From the NCBI RefSeq assembly GCF_003265705.1, contig NW_020313285.1:16084302-16148301 (forward strand): DNA of 64,000 nucleotides, read 5' to 3'. The DNA comes from Callorhinus ursinus. Lineage: Eukaryota; Chordata; Mammalia; Carnivora; Otariidae. Under the pieces are notes generated by a model. That model saw only the letters and a program-made list of their open reading frames with translations. It made no database searches and was not told the origin of the DNA. This document shows positions 55,601 to 64,000 of this stretch, in pieces. Numbering within the stretch: the stretch's first letter is position 1; every line of letters begins with the position of its first letter. Position numbers and translations under genes: made by a program.

Positions 55601-58600
55601 TATATTAGCTCAATACATATATATATATTATTAGCTCAATATATTAGTTATATATATATATATTTTGAGTTATGTTACAATCAGTACCAATATTTGCAAT
55701 ATTGTACCCATTTATCTGTAGAGTTCATTTGCATATTTCAAAATCTAAAGAGCATAAATCCTATATCCCTCTTGGAAGTAGATGTAGCATAAGTTAAAAG
55801 TAGTAGGAATGTTCATTACCACTACTTCAAGCAACTTTTTCACCTAATTGCAATTTATCAAACTGTAAGCCAGTAAGATTTCTCCTTTAAAAGGAATTTT
55901 CTCTCATGATTTCATATGCAGAAGAACACCGGTGTCTCACTGGAAATTAATGTTTACCACTACGATCAAATACCAAATACTGGGGAAATTATTCCCCAAT
56001 AACCCTAGATTTTTCAGCAGGCCCAGTATGCGTGGGAGGGCTGAAGCACAGGAGACTCACCTTTAAACTGTCCCCGTGGACATAGATTTGTGCTACAGGC
56101 TCACTCCGGATATAGATGTTCTCAATCTTCTCGGGGGCAACATACTCTCCCTGAGCAAGTTTAAATATGTGCTTCTTCCGATCAATAATTTTAAGAGTCC
56201 CTGCCTGTGGAGTTGAACAAAGCATCATGAAAAGATAGCATTCTTGAGCCTAAGCCCCTCACTCATCAGTGCCATAGCCCCTCCCCCCCCTCCCCTGTCC
56301 CCCCCCCTCCCCACCCCCCTTGGATCTGCTCCTCCGCCTGAGGGCTCTGCTCTTACCACAGCCCCTGTGTGGTCAGAGAGGGCCGCCATGCACCACGGGT
56401 TGATGGCTCTCGAGATCTGCTGGGCCCCGAGTGCCCACTGTCCTTTCCTCTCAGCACTTACCCCGCCCTCGCCCCCCCGCCACTCCCCACTCCCACACCT
56501 GCCACCCTCATGCCCAGCAACAGGTGTCCTCCTCCTCAGAAGGCTCGCCTACCTTCCCCTCTCACCCAGGCTTGACTCTTTTCTCACCACCATCCTCAAA
56601 TTCACTTCCTTGGACAATGCTTAGGCCTCTCTGCCCAGTTCTTGCCTCCACTCCCAAAGAGTGGCCTCTCCATCCCCCAGCAAACAGCAGAGCTTGGCCG
56701 AGGCCCCCCGTGACTTCTCCCAGATGAGATCAGGAGTCCTCACCTCTGCAGGACCTCTGCAGCAGGCAGGCTACCTCTTGGGCAGTGAGTGTTTGTGCTC
56801 CTGGCCTCTAGAACCCCCACAGACCTCCCTGACTCCCTTTGACCTTTTTGAGTGTCTTAGGGGAATTGGTGTATCTCTTTCCTTTGGCTCAACCCTTGAA
56901 TGTTGTATTTTCTTCACCTCCACTGATAGTGTTCCTTGAAATCAGCTCCCTTTATTTCTTCATTGGCCACTCCCACGTCTGCCTAAGCGTCCAGCCAAAC
57001 CTCTTCACTGAATTCCAGACCCAGGACCTAACACTCAGGACGCTTTAGAAACCAGGCCGTTCACCCTGCAGGATGCAACAGGCCACTCAGGAAGCCGATC
57101 ACTGTCTTCCTCGTGCCTGTTCCAGCCCGCAAGCCCCAAACTTGGAGATGGCCTTGCTGTTTGCCTCTCCTGGAACTTCTGGCCGTCAGGCTCATTGTCC
57201 TCAATCACAAATCCTTCCCACACCCACCTCCTTCACCCATCAAAACCACTTCCTGACCAGACTTCTGCATACACTCTGTCCCTCCTCCATCTGTTTGATT
57301 GGCCAAAGGGGGAGCAGAGTCTCTGGAAAAGAAAAATGAACAGGCCCTGTTTTGTTCAAAACCCAGGCTGGACCTCAGGCGCTTTCCCTACACTGGCTTC
57401 TTTGACCCTCATGGCACCCCCTGAGCGGGGCATTGTCACTTCCATTTCACAGATGATGAAAATGAGGGTTAGAGAATTTGGTTACTTCCTCCAAAGCCAC
57501 ACAGCTAGAAGGCAGGGGGACCAGGATTTCAATTAGGTCTTTCTGGATCAGAAGTTTGTACCTTTCCTTAATCAACCCAATACTCTTTCAAAACATTAGT
57601 AATTAAAAAAAAAAAATGGACACCCCCAGACCACCTACCAGCTGTCTTGGGCTCTTAGTGTATGCACAGCACTAGGTCTCCACATGAATTAGTTTACTTG
57701 CTTCTCCCAACCCCCTGCAAGCTGGGTGGTTGCATCCAACTTAGAGGGAATCAGTACCAGATCCAAGGTTCTATGGAACTTCAAGTTTTTCCAATTTTGA
57801 GGCCCTCCCTCTTTAAGAAAAATAATATAAAATGAAGTGCAGAGGCTTGGAAGGGGCCCATGCCAGTGAGGGGCTCTGAGCCAAGGCTTCCTTAGCTGAG
57901 GGGACAATCTGCCCTCTGCCGGCCTGCAGGCCCTGCTGCTCCCCCAGCCTCTCTCCTCCACACCTGGGGGGGCTTCAGGGAGAACCAATGACCTCACACC
58001 TCTCTGTCTCTCTACTTAGCATGTGCTCTTACTCCTGCCCTAATAATCCTCCCCGCCCTCTCCTCTCCCCTCCGAACATGACTCACAACCTAAGACTCCA
58101 GTGGGCTGCTGTCACCCTCTGCCTCTCCCCAGGCAAGTGTGGCCTTCCACTTACACCCATCACATTGCACATCACATTGACATCTCTTCCCTGAGCAGAG
58201 TCCCTGGCCCAGGGCACACACCAGGGATGCATCTGTGTCTGCTACGGGAATGAGGGCTTCTCCAGGAATGACACAGACTCAAGCGGGGGCAAATCAGCGC
58301 ACCAGCCCACAGGACCACCGGAAGGCTCAGCATCATTCACATGCCCAACAAGACTCTACATTTCAGAACATCCGCCCCAAACCTTAGCAACTTCACAAAG
58401 ACGCAGGGGAGGTTCCTGGGGTGGGCTGCATCAGGCAAGGGGCTCCCGGTTCCAGCAACAGAGCCGTTTTCTGGTCATAGTTTTTATCTAAGCATATGCT
58501 GCGTGCCTGGCCTTGTGCCAACTGCTTTACAGGTATAACTTGTTTATTCTTCAAAACCACCGTAGAGGTAATCAGTGTTACTATCCCCATTTTACAAATG

Positions 58601-61600
58601 ACAGAGTAAGGCACAATAACTGGGTCTGGTTAAAAGTTGGGGGCCATAGCCTAAGAATATCATGTAGCCTTACTCTCTTATTCCACAAGAAAGTCAACCA
58701 GCAGCCCCAGAGATGGATGAGGCTTTGGGCAAAGTCTCAGCAACTGCTAGCAGAGCCAAGGAACTCAGACACCCTCCCACCTGGCTACAAGCTTCTCCCA
58801 CTGCTCAGTGCCACCTCTCAGCAAGGGGCCACGGTCTGTGGGTCCCTAGGCCCTGCCTTTCTCAGACCTCCCAGAGCTGTGAGCTTCCTGCTCCTTGGAC
58901 TCCACCCATCGGACCCCACAACACCAGTAGATCTCTGTTGGGAAAAGGGTAAGGTAGGGAGAGGTCTCAAACTCCAGCTCTGCCCTCCCATAAAGATCTC
59001 TATCACCTTTATCAGGAGGATGGACAAGAAAGCTCTGGGGGCAAGGTAAGGAAGAAACTCCCTATCCCCACCCGCCTTGCAGTTGTTCCTGAATGGCTAA
59101 TTATCAGGGAAGATGCGGAGAAGAATTTTGCCTCAGAAATGAGTCGGATTATACACCCTCCCACCACGAGAATGTGTGGAGGAGCCGCGGCTGCAAACAT
59201 ACGCACCGGCAGCCACTTCCCAATGTCCCCAGTGTGAAGCCAGCCGTCACTGTCCAGGGCTTCCTTTGTCCTGTTTGGATCTTTCAAGTAACCTTTGAAC
59301 ACATTTGGTCCTCTCACGCATATCTGTAGGGACAAACACCGGGTTTCTGTCAGCCCACAGCATGAGAAATCCCGATGCGGGGCTGTCACGGGGCATGTGT
59401 AGGAGAAGGCATCCTATCCCTCCAGAAATACGCTGTGGAAACAGCAGGGATGGAGACTGAGCACAGGAACGGCCACCAGCGGACTGAACAGTTCCTGCTT
59501 CTCTCAAACAGCATCTTCTGTCCTGGCCATGTTTCCTCCCTGTCCTGGCCCCCCACCCCCAAGTCTCCTGCTTTGTGACACTGGATGGGGTCTCCTCAGG
59601 TATTGATGGCTGGCTGATTCCACCAGAGATGCTTGAGTCCCCTGCGTCATGACAGAGCAGTTTGCCCATCTACTCCCACGGAGTGAACAAGTACAAGCCA
59701 GCTCTATCCCCCTCTTCTGGCCTAGTTGCAAGTGTCCTGCTTCTGCTGGGACACATACATAGTAGCAGGCCACTTCAGAGAAAAAAATGGATTTTTTTTT
59801 TAAGTTTAGGAATTTCTTTTTTTTTTTTAAGATTTAGAAAGAGAGCATGAGCAGGGGGAGGGGGAGACAGAGAGGGAGGGAGAAATTCTCTAGCAGACTC
59901 CCCACTGAGTGCAGAGCCTGACTCGGGGCTCATTCCCACGACCCTGAGATCATGACCTGGATGCTTAACTGACTGAGCCACCCAGGTGCCACAAAAGTTT
60001 GGGAATTTAAAATCTTGAAATTCAAATCTTCAAATTTTAAATCTTTTCATCAGTCACCAGACTGTTGGCTAATGTGCATAGTAGCCATCTAGGAATCTTT
60101 TCAAAATTTAGATTCTGATGAGCCCTGAGAGTCTCCATGTCTTAGAGACACCCAGGGGATGCTGATGCTTCTAGTCCACATACTACACACTTAGAGTAAC
60201 AAAGGAATAGACCAGCCCAGTCCCAACCTCGGGGGCTGGTTGCTTCATAAGCAGGAGAAGAAATGTTGAATTCAATGGAGTCAAATTAATCGGTAATTTA
60301 AAGTGACTTTACAGGGAGGGTGAAAGGAAAACAATTTCATTTTTTATTTCTTTTACTCACTCCATGTGGCATCCAGAGACATAAATAGCTAAGGTTCTAA
60401 ATTTACCTCTCCCTCTCCTTTGGAGGTCCAATAGTTCAGTTCCTCGACATCGATGAGCTTGATATGATTGCAGGGCAGAGGTGCCCCTACATGCCCTAGA
60501 ACATCAAAGCAATATGGCATTTATCAGTGTCTAGATCAGTTTCAGCACTGAAGATGCTCTGGGCCATGTAAAAAATCCCTCCGGTGTCAAAGTGGGGGAT
60601 TATGGAAGGAGAGCAATATATCTTTAGATGGGCATTTGTCACAGGCAAGCACTAATGATTAAAAAAAGTTCTGGGGAAAAGACAGGCCAACCTCTGCTGG
60701 GCCTTTGTTTTACATCTGATTCTTACAAAAGCTAAAGAGACACACCTGGCCCAGTACCAACCAGCACAGGGTCTGTAGGTGGGGTTCCTACCCACACCAA
60801 CCATACCATCAGGATTTTTCCAATAGGGCCTATGTTAAACATTTCCCCCCATTGTCAGACCCTTGATTTTGGATCATAAGATACCATCGTCATTACTTTT
60901 CCATCAGTCACCAGACTGTTGGCTAATGTGCATAGTAACCATCTAGAAATCTTTTAAAAATTTAGATTCTGATGAGCCCTGAGAGTCTCCATGTCTTACA
61001 GACACCCAGGGGATGCTGATGCTTCTAGTCCAACCTACTAGACACTTAGAGTAACAAAGGAATAGAAGACAAGGATGAGATAACTCGTCCCTGAAAAATA
61101 AGACTTCAAATGGTCTTGCTCATATATACCCCAACTGCACAATTACATCTAAGTCATTTTTCTAGTAATTATGGTTGTTAGCATAATTCACTGGCAAAGT
61201 GGAGGGTTTTTGAGCAGGTGCTGGCCAAGGTCCTGAAAGAAAAGTGAGCCCCGTAGATGAAAAATGGGGTTGTGACACACTCCCATTTCTCTTTTAAATA
61301 AGAGGCTGCCAACTTTTACAACATTGGACAAAGATATCTATCCTCTCAGACTCAACAGCCTTGGCAAGTTTTTGTGGTAAGGATGACTTAAAAAGGCAAA
61401 ATCTCAAAAATCTTACATAGGAAAATGTAGAGGATGACATTAAGAGGGAAGAGAATGTCCAGAAAGAAGGGGATCTGTGTGAGTGATGAGTAAATATGAT
61501 GGCAGCGATAAGAAAAATGTTATTGATCCAGGACTCTGGAAGACAGTCCTTGTAGTAAATTTTCCAGGGATAGAGAGAGCAATGAATCTATACACAGGAT

Positions 61601-63692
61601 AGGCTTTATTCAGCTAGAGTCTGAAGAGATAAAACTCAGACAAAAATGCTTCTGTCCTTGACATGGTCAAATATGATTCCAATATGGAATCCACCTATCA
61701 TGTTTCTGCTGACTGTCTCAAGGTGTTCTGAAAATAGCGTTGCATTGCTGTGCATACTTCTTTTCCATGTGCATCACCCAGAATTTTCTAGTGTGTAGTT
61801 GAGTAAACTTGAGCTTGAAGAGTGGCCCCAGGTTCACAGAGGAAGTTGGTATACTGAAGGATTCTTTTGCTCAGTGTTTTTTAGATTCTTCTAGTGTCTG
61901 GTCTAAATCTGGTGATAGGAAACACATGGACTACCTACTGCTTCCTCCTTGCCTTGAAAGATGAGTCTCTTCAGAATGAAGGCGTGGAAGGGAGCTGCTC
62001 CTTCCTGATGATGCTGTTGCCTTCTAGACATTAACATCATAGGAGACCCCAGGTCCCAAAGGGTCTCAGAAATGGTTTAAGAAATAGTGCTCTGGTCACT
62101 ATGAACTTGCCCTTCTTTTCTAAATCATATCCAATTCACAGCCTGCTTCCCTCATTCTAAAATAGGTTCTAAACTACAAAATCCAACATACTGACATTTA
62201 CTGGTATTAAAAGCATTTTTCCCCTTGGAACTATATCTATATTCTGTGATCTATGGCTTCTTCTTCTTTCTTTAATATATGACTTTCAGTTACTATAAAA
62301 TAAATGGGAAAATACAAAATATATTTGGAAATCACAAAAATATATAGCAAAGAGAACAATATCCATTGTGCCACAACCCAGACATAACCACCATCAGTGT
62401 TTTTCTTATTTTTCTGTTACTTTTTCCCTAAGTGCCCCTGTAAATTTGCTTTCCATAAAGAAGTTTTAGATCAGCAGTGCCCCATGAATCATTCCCACAT
62501 CTCCAGCCCATCCTACCTGAGGTCCAGTCCCCGGGCGTGGTGAAGGTACATCCAGCCGTACACTCAGTTTGGCCGTAACCTTCATAAACCTTCAAATGAA
62601 AAACAAAACCATGCTGTAAGTACACGTGTTCCTACAGATGACTGGCTGCCTTTTTCAACCAGCTAACCTCCCACTGTACATCTGGTTGTTCCATGCTGGG
62701 GACAGTGAGAAGGGAGGTAGGTTACTCCAGGTGAAACTGAACACACACAGCAGGTGTGGCTCCTTGGCTTGGAAGAAGTGCTATTTTTACTGCCGACACT
62801 TAGGAGATAAAGTTATGTGGTTTAGGGTAAAGATTTCTGACCTATTTTCAACTACTGACTTTATTTTTCATTTGGATGATAGGTATGAGAGACAAATATT
62901 TTAAAACCTACCGTACGTTTTACTTTTACTCTGTAAGATATTCCCCTCCAGAGCCCCAAGTGTTTGCAGGAATACAGCATGTGAGACAACCTGCCTTTAA
63001 GAGTGGCCACGCCATGTTGGTACAGAATAGGAAGACAGTGAAGGGAGCACTGGCTTCTAAAGTATAAAAACTTAAGCATGTACTTTTATGAAACAGATGC
63101 GCCTACTTTACATAAAACACACAAGTCACAGTCCTGCGTATATAGGAACTTAATAAATATTAGTTGAATAGATAAATGAAGGAATGAATATTTTAGGAGA
63201 TGACAAAACCTATTGAATCAAATAACAAAACACCAATGGGCTTTCATCCCCCTCTCTAGTGCTCCTTTTCCAGGTGGGGAGATATTTTGCAGGATGGAGA
63301 ATGCAGAGATGCTGGCACAGGTGTGGCATGGGTTCTCTAGCACAACGGTGACCCATATAGAGTTTAACTGACCCCTCTTCCCAGAGTGGGTACGCCTGGA
63401 CTTTACAGAATGTCACAAGATCATCTTGGCTTTCACTGACTCTGAGCCTTTTTCATCCTCAGAGGAGGGAGCTTTTGTCCCACTAAAATCCTGCCCCCAG
63501 GATCTTTCTCTCTTCAGGAGAGGGTGTAGTGGGTTTCCTGCTCTGCCCTGAGCACATGTTCCACTGCCCCTAGGGAAAGTCGTGGAAAGGCTATACCTGG
63601 CACCCCAGAGCCGCCCGGAGGAATCCCAGCACTGTCGGTGATGCGGGGGCCGCTCCAGTGACAATCATCCGCACACACCCACCAAGACTGGC
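43512..63692 (-). CDS. ACSL6: ACSL6, long-chain acyl-CoA synthetase 6: C-terminal 276 codons in eight exons (5' part lies beyond the window)
   Basis: The enzyme activates long-chain fatty acids, notably polyunsaturated ones in brain, to acyl-CoA using ATP and CoA. It is a membrane-associated AMP-forming ligase. Coding exons are 63597-63692, 62517-62589, 60407-60495, 59207-59323, 56061-56204, 54942-55043, 53973-54044 and 43512-43649. They total 831 nt, which is 276 codons plus TGA, with every junction in phase and every intron GT-AG. Visible motifs are YGQTE, the [12 protein letters not shown] motif of the fatty acyl-CoA synthetase signature, and [20 protein letters not shown]. The isoform is ACSL6 rather than ACSL1 or ACSL5 because of recalled family differences such as [32 protein letters not shown] and the carboxy end ELYSISM. 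Human ACSL6 is about 697 residues, so roughly 40 per cent is present. The last intron is long (10.3 kb) and rich in repeats. No inactivating change was seen. Confidence 0.97.
43650..43875. other. Start of the long last ACSL6 intron
   Basis: Unique AT-rich sequence next to the terminal exon's acceptor. Confidence 0.5.
43876..44510 (+). repeat. Ancient interspersed repeat, family unassigned (copy 2 of 3)
   Basis: It opens TTCTGTGCCAGGCACTGAGG and continues through GGAGGGCATTCTAGGTGAAGG, CAGGGCAGTGACATGGCTGA and TTTTAGAAAGATCTGTCC, in the same orientation as the other two copies. Confidence 0.55.
44511..45284. other. Unassigned ACSL6 intron sequence
   Basis: An A17 run lies at about 44633-44649. 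No gene was seen. Confidence 0.4.
45285..45823 (+). mobile_element. DNA transposon with terminal inverted repeats (Tigger-like MER element)
   Basis: The left end CAGTTGACCCTTGAACAACA (45285-45304) is matched by its inverse at the right end, TGTTGTTCAGTGGTCAACTG (45804-45823), with two mismatches. It is short, without coding capacity and contains a later CAN-SINE. The family is inferred from the terminus. Confidence 0.75.
45340..45510 (+). mobile_element. CAN-SINE inside a DNA transposon
   Basis: It begins GGGGCACCCGGGTGGCTCAG. The duplication AAAATTCGTGTGTA is repeated after the tail as AAAATCGTGTGTA. Confidence 0.94.
45824..47390 (+). repeat. ACSL6 intron with old repeats, including copy 3 of the unassigned family
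   Basis: A segment at about 45890-46015 (TTTATTGAGCAACTCCTTTG, GTGTCAGGCATTAGGGGTAC) and one at 46600-46990 (ACGTGCCAAAGCACATTTGA, TTTGGACATGATTC) are typical old mammalian repeats. The minus-strand open frames here are not supported as genes. Confidence 0.5.
47392..48142 (+). mobile_element. Old L1 3' end (L1MA-like)
   Basis: It reads from TATGTACCACCTCACGCCCA through ACCCAGCAATGGCACTTCTG and ATGGTGGTTGCCAGAGGCTG to ATTGTACACTTAAAAATGGT. It has a (C)n(A)n patch at 47442-47460. Confidence 0.9.
48143..50170. other. ACSL6 intron, mostly unique
   Basis: A purine/G-rich stretch at about 48950-49140 (GGTTGGGGGGTCGGGGGG) with a few CpGs is the only notable part. No exon was seen. Confidence 0.45.
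50187..50373 (+). mobile_element. CAN-SINE, first of a tandem pair
   Basis: It begins GTGGGTGCCTGGGTGGCTCA. The outer duplication GAAAATCTTTATTCTC lies at 50171-50186 and 50577-50592. Confidence 0.95.
50374..50576 (+). mobile_element. CAN-SINE, second of a tandem pair
   Basis: It begins GGGGCGCCTGGGTGGCTCAG directly after AAAATCTTT, so it landed at the 3' edge of the first element. Confidence 0.95.
50649..50840 (-). mobile_element. CAN-SINE
   Basis: It runs from TTTTTTTAAGATTTATCCCT to CTCAGCCACCCAGGTGCCCC. The duplication AATAAGCAAAA flanks it. A G10 run lies inside. Confidence 0.94.
51317..51516 (-). mobile_element. CAN-SINE with 16-bp target duplication
   Basis: The duplication AGAATTTTAAAAATCT lies at 51301-51316 and 51517-51532. 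The element reads from a T-rich tail to CTGAGCCACCCAGGTGCCC. Confidence 0.96.
51533..52719. other. Unassigned ACSL6 intron sequence
   Basis: No exon or named repeat was recognised. Open frames at 51992-52593 lack splice context. Confidence 0.4.
52720..52906 (-). mobile_element. CAN-SINE with target duplication
   Basis: The duplication CTGATTTTATAATTTTTT flanks it. The element ends CTGAGCCACCCAGGCGCCC on the plus strand. Confidence 0.95.
52908..53972. other. ACSL6 intron sequence next to exon 7
   Basis: Unique sequence. No further exon was seen. Confidence 0.4.
53973..54044 (-). CDS. ACSL6: ACSL6 exon 7 of 8 in the window
   Basis: This 72-nt exon encodes 24 codons, [16 protein letters not shown] then SGLHSFEQ, phase 0 at both ends. 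The acceptor is GGTCCCATTTAG and the donor is GTAAAT. The next coding exon lies 10.3 kb away. Confidence 0.96.
54565..54690 (+). mobile_element. MIR fragment
   Basis: CAGCTGTGTGGCCTTGGGTC is close to the MIR core box CTGTGTGACCTTGGGCAAG. It lies between ACSL6 exons 6 and 7. Confidence 0.65.
54942..55043 (-). CDS. ACSL6: ACSL6 exon 6 of 8 in the window
   Basis: This 102-nt exon encodes 34 codons, starting [17 protein letters not shown] and ending EELCANK, phase 0 at both ends. The acceptor is TTGGGATTGCAG and the donor is GTCTGT. Confidence 0.96.
55044..56060. other. ACSL6 intron, AT rich
   Basis: An AT-rich patch at 55590-55670 repeats the unit ATTAGCTCAATA three times between (AT)n tracts. 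No exon was seen. Confidence 0.5.
56061..56204 (-). CDS. ACSL6: ACSL6 exon 5 of 8 in the window
   Basis: This 144-nt exon encodes 48 codons from [20 protein letters not shown] through [19 protein letters not shown] to GDSLK. It carries the hinge and the start of the mobile C-terminal domain. The acceptor is AACTCCACAG and the donor is GTGAGT. In the sense of the transcript, a run of G tracts lies about 75-115 nt upstream of its acceptor. Confidence 0.97.
56278..56320 (-). other. G-rich tract 75-115 nt upstream of an ACSL6 splice acceptor
   Basis: The plus strand has C runs of 8, 4, 9, 4 and 6 bases separated by one to three bases. The transcript therefore has at least four G runs of four or more, the pattern of a potential G-quadruplex, in the intron just before exon 56061-56204. 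Confidence 0.8.
56330..59206. other. ACSL6 intron, C/T rich, with MIR fragments
   Basis: MIR pieces in reverse lie at about 57350-57540 (CAAAGCCACACAGCTAGAAGG) and 58490-58620 (TATCCCCATTTTACAAATGA). The proline-rich open frames at 56244-57536 are composition artefacts. Confidence 0.5.
59207..59323 (-). CDS. ACSL6: ACSL6 exon 4 of 8 in the window
   Basis: This 117-nt exon encodes 39 codons starting [16 protein letters not shown] and ending [14 protein letters not shown], part of the fatty acyl-CoA synthetase signature. The TGD aspartate binds the ribose hydroxyls of the adenylate in this family. It is phase 0 at both ends, with acceptor TGTCCCTACAG and donor GTGCGT. Confidence 0.97.
59816..59994 (-). 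mobile_element. CAN-SINE
   Basis: It reads from a T-rich tail to CTGAGCCACCCAGGTGCC. The duplication AAGTTTAGGAATTT at 59802-59815 recurs as AAGTTTGGGAATTT at 59995-60008. Confidence 0.93.
60042..60211 (+). repeat. 170-bp direct repeat in an ACSL6 intron, copy 1
   Basis: It matches 60894-61066 with about ten differences. It runs from CATCAGTCACCAGACTGTTG to AGTAACAAAGGAATAGA. The second half (TGATGAGCCCTGAGAG, GGATGCTGATGCTTCTAGTC) resembles an old MER5-type element. The copies lie on opposite sides of exon 60407-60495. Confidence 0.92.
60407..60495 (-). CDS. ACSL6: ACSL6 exon 3 of 8 in the window
   Basis: This 89-nt exon enters in phase 1, so the junction reads [19 protein letters not shown], and it ends with KGEGE in phase 0. 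The acceptor is GATGTTCTAG and the donor is GTAAAT. It lies just outside a locally duplicated intronic segment at 60042-60211, on the exon's lower-coordinate side. Confidence 0.96.
60894..61066 (+). repeat. 170-bp direct repeat in an ACSL6 intron, copy 2
   Basis: This is the partner of 60042-60211, offset by 854-855 bases. Confidence 0.92.
61067..62516. other. Unassigned ACSL6 intron sequence
   Basis: No exon, RNA gene or named repeat was recognised. Confidence 0.4.
62517..62589 (-). CDS. ACSL6: ACSL6 exon 2 of 8 in the window
   Basis: This 73-nt exon encodes [16 protein letters not shown] and then TTPGDWTS, ending in phase 1. YGQTE is the conserved A5-type motif of adenylate-forming enzymes that contacts the adenylate. 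The acceptor is CATTTGAAG and the donor is GTAGGA. Confidence 0.96.
62590..63596. other. Unassigned ACSL6 intron sequence
   Basis: Mostly unique sequence. Short open frames only. Confidence 0.4.
63597..63692 (-). CDS. ACSL6: ACSL6 exon 1 of 8 in the window
   Basis: This 96-nt exon encodes 32 codons, from [20 protein letters not shown] to the final ALGCQ. The acceptor is a pyrimidine-rich CTTTCTCTTCCCACAG and the donor is GTATAG. It is phase 0 at both ends. The VTGAAPASP segment belongs to the ATP-grasping part of the adenylating domain. Confidence 0.96.
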
Positions 63693-64000
63693 CTGTGGGA
63701 AGAGAAAGGAAACTGCCGAAGTTTGTGCTGCTGGAGATGGCATCTAGCCCATGTGGGCCTCATCCAAGGTCGGCATTCAACAGTTGGACCCCACCAGGCC
63801 CTAGGGAAGGGATGAAAGAGAAGGCCTGAGGCTGAAGAAGCCCCTTCTCCTTTCAAACGAAATCAACCCAATCAGCTTTGCAACTCGACCCACAATATGG
63901 CCAAAAGACCTTCTGTGTCTTTGAGGTAAATGCCATTAATCTGTGCTATTCTATAATTTTGGCTCTCCCTTCCTTCAAATACACAGCTTTTCCCTCACTC
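63693..64000. other. ACSL6 intron at the window edge
   Basis: No exon was seen between the acceptor at 63693 and the window end. The next upstream coding exon lies outside. Confidence 0.5.

Noticed and set aside
56244..57536. Several proline/serine-rich plus-strand open frames
   Set aside because: They lie in a C/T-rich ACSL6 intron, shift between frames and lack splice or start context.
1..64000. CRISPR arrays, phage or plasmid modules, operons and tRNA genes
   Set aside because: The sequence is mammalian. tRNA-like segments belong to CAN-SINE heads, and regular repeats are microsatellites or SINE/L1 copies.

Overview
The window is nuclear DNA of a mammal of the order Carnivora, most likely an arctoid caniform (bear, seal or mustelid lineage). 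The evidence is about two dozen tRNA-Lys-derived CAN-SINEs with the head GGGGC(G/A)CCTGGGTGGCTCAG and the GGGCTCCCTGCTC body, which differ from the dog and cat versions as I recall them, together with carnivore-type L1 3' ends. No bacterial, plasmid or viral coding system was found. The 10-base N run at 17517-17526 shows that it comes from a draft assembly.

Two protein genes are supported, both on the minus strand. At the high-coordinate end lie the last eight coding exons of ACSL6 (long-chain acyl-CoA synthetase 6), from 63692 down to a stop codon at 43512, with a 3' UTR that probably ends near 42130. The eight exons join without a frame break into 276 codons plus the stop. About 6 kb further down is a CpG-rich promoter (about 35.87-36.53 kb), from which a second minus-strand gene starts at 36128. 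Its first codons and its position just 3' of ACSL6 identify it as MEIKIN (meiotic kinetochore factor). Five well-formed exons and one tentative short exon are spread over 36.1-10.8 kb in a mutually compatible phase chain. The gene's 3' end lies outside the window.

The rest is mostly interspersed repeats. At 1.9-7.8 kb there is a near full-length but inactivated L1 with a 15-bp target-site duplication. L1 pieces of several ages fill 8.4-9.6, 12.1-12.7, 13.5-18.7, 21.0-23.9, 25.8-26.8 and 47.4-48.1 kb, with a 5'-truncated copy at 31.1 kb and tiny ones at 14.3 and 34.0 kb. L2 copies lie at 9.7-10.7 and 32.5-33.2 kb. Degenerate Tigger-type DNA transposons lie at 1.43 and 45.3 kb, and MIR fragments lie in ACSL6 introns. 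Two local direct duplications (28.2/28.8 kb and 60.0/60.9 kb), nested CAN-SINE pairs and a G-rich tract just upstream of an ACSL6 splice acceptor are the most unusual structures seen. Nothing seen amounts to a previously undescribed system. The most useful points are the reconstructed MEIKIN exons and the local duplications.
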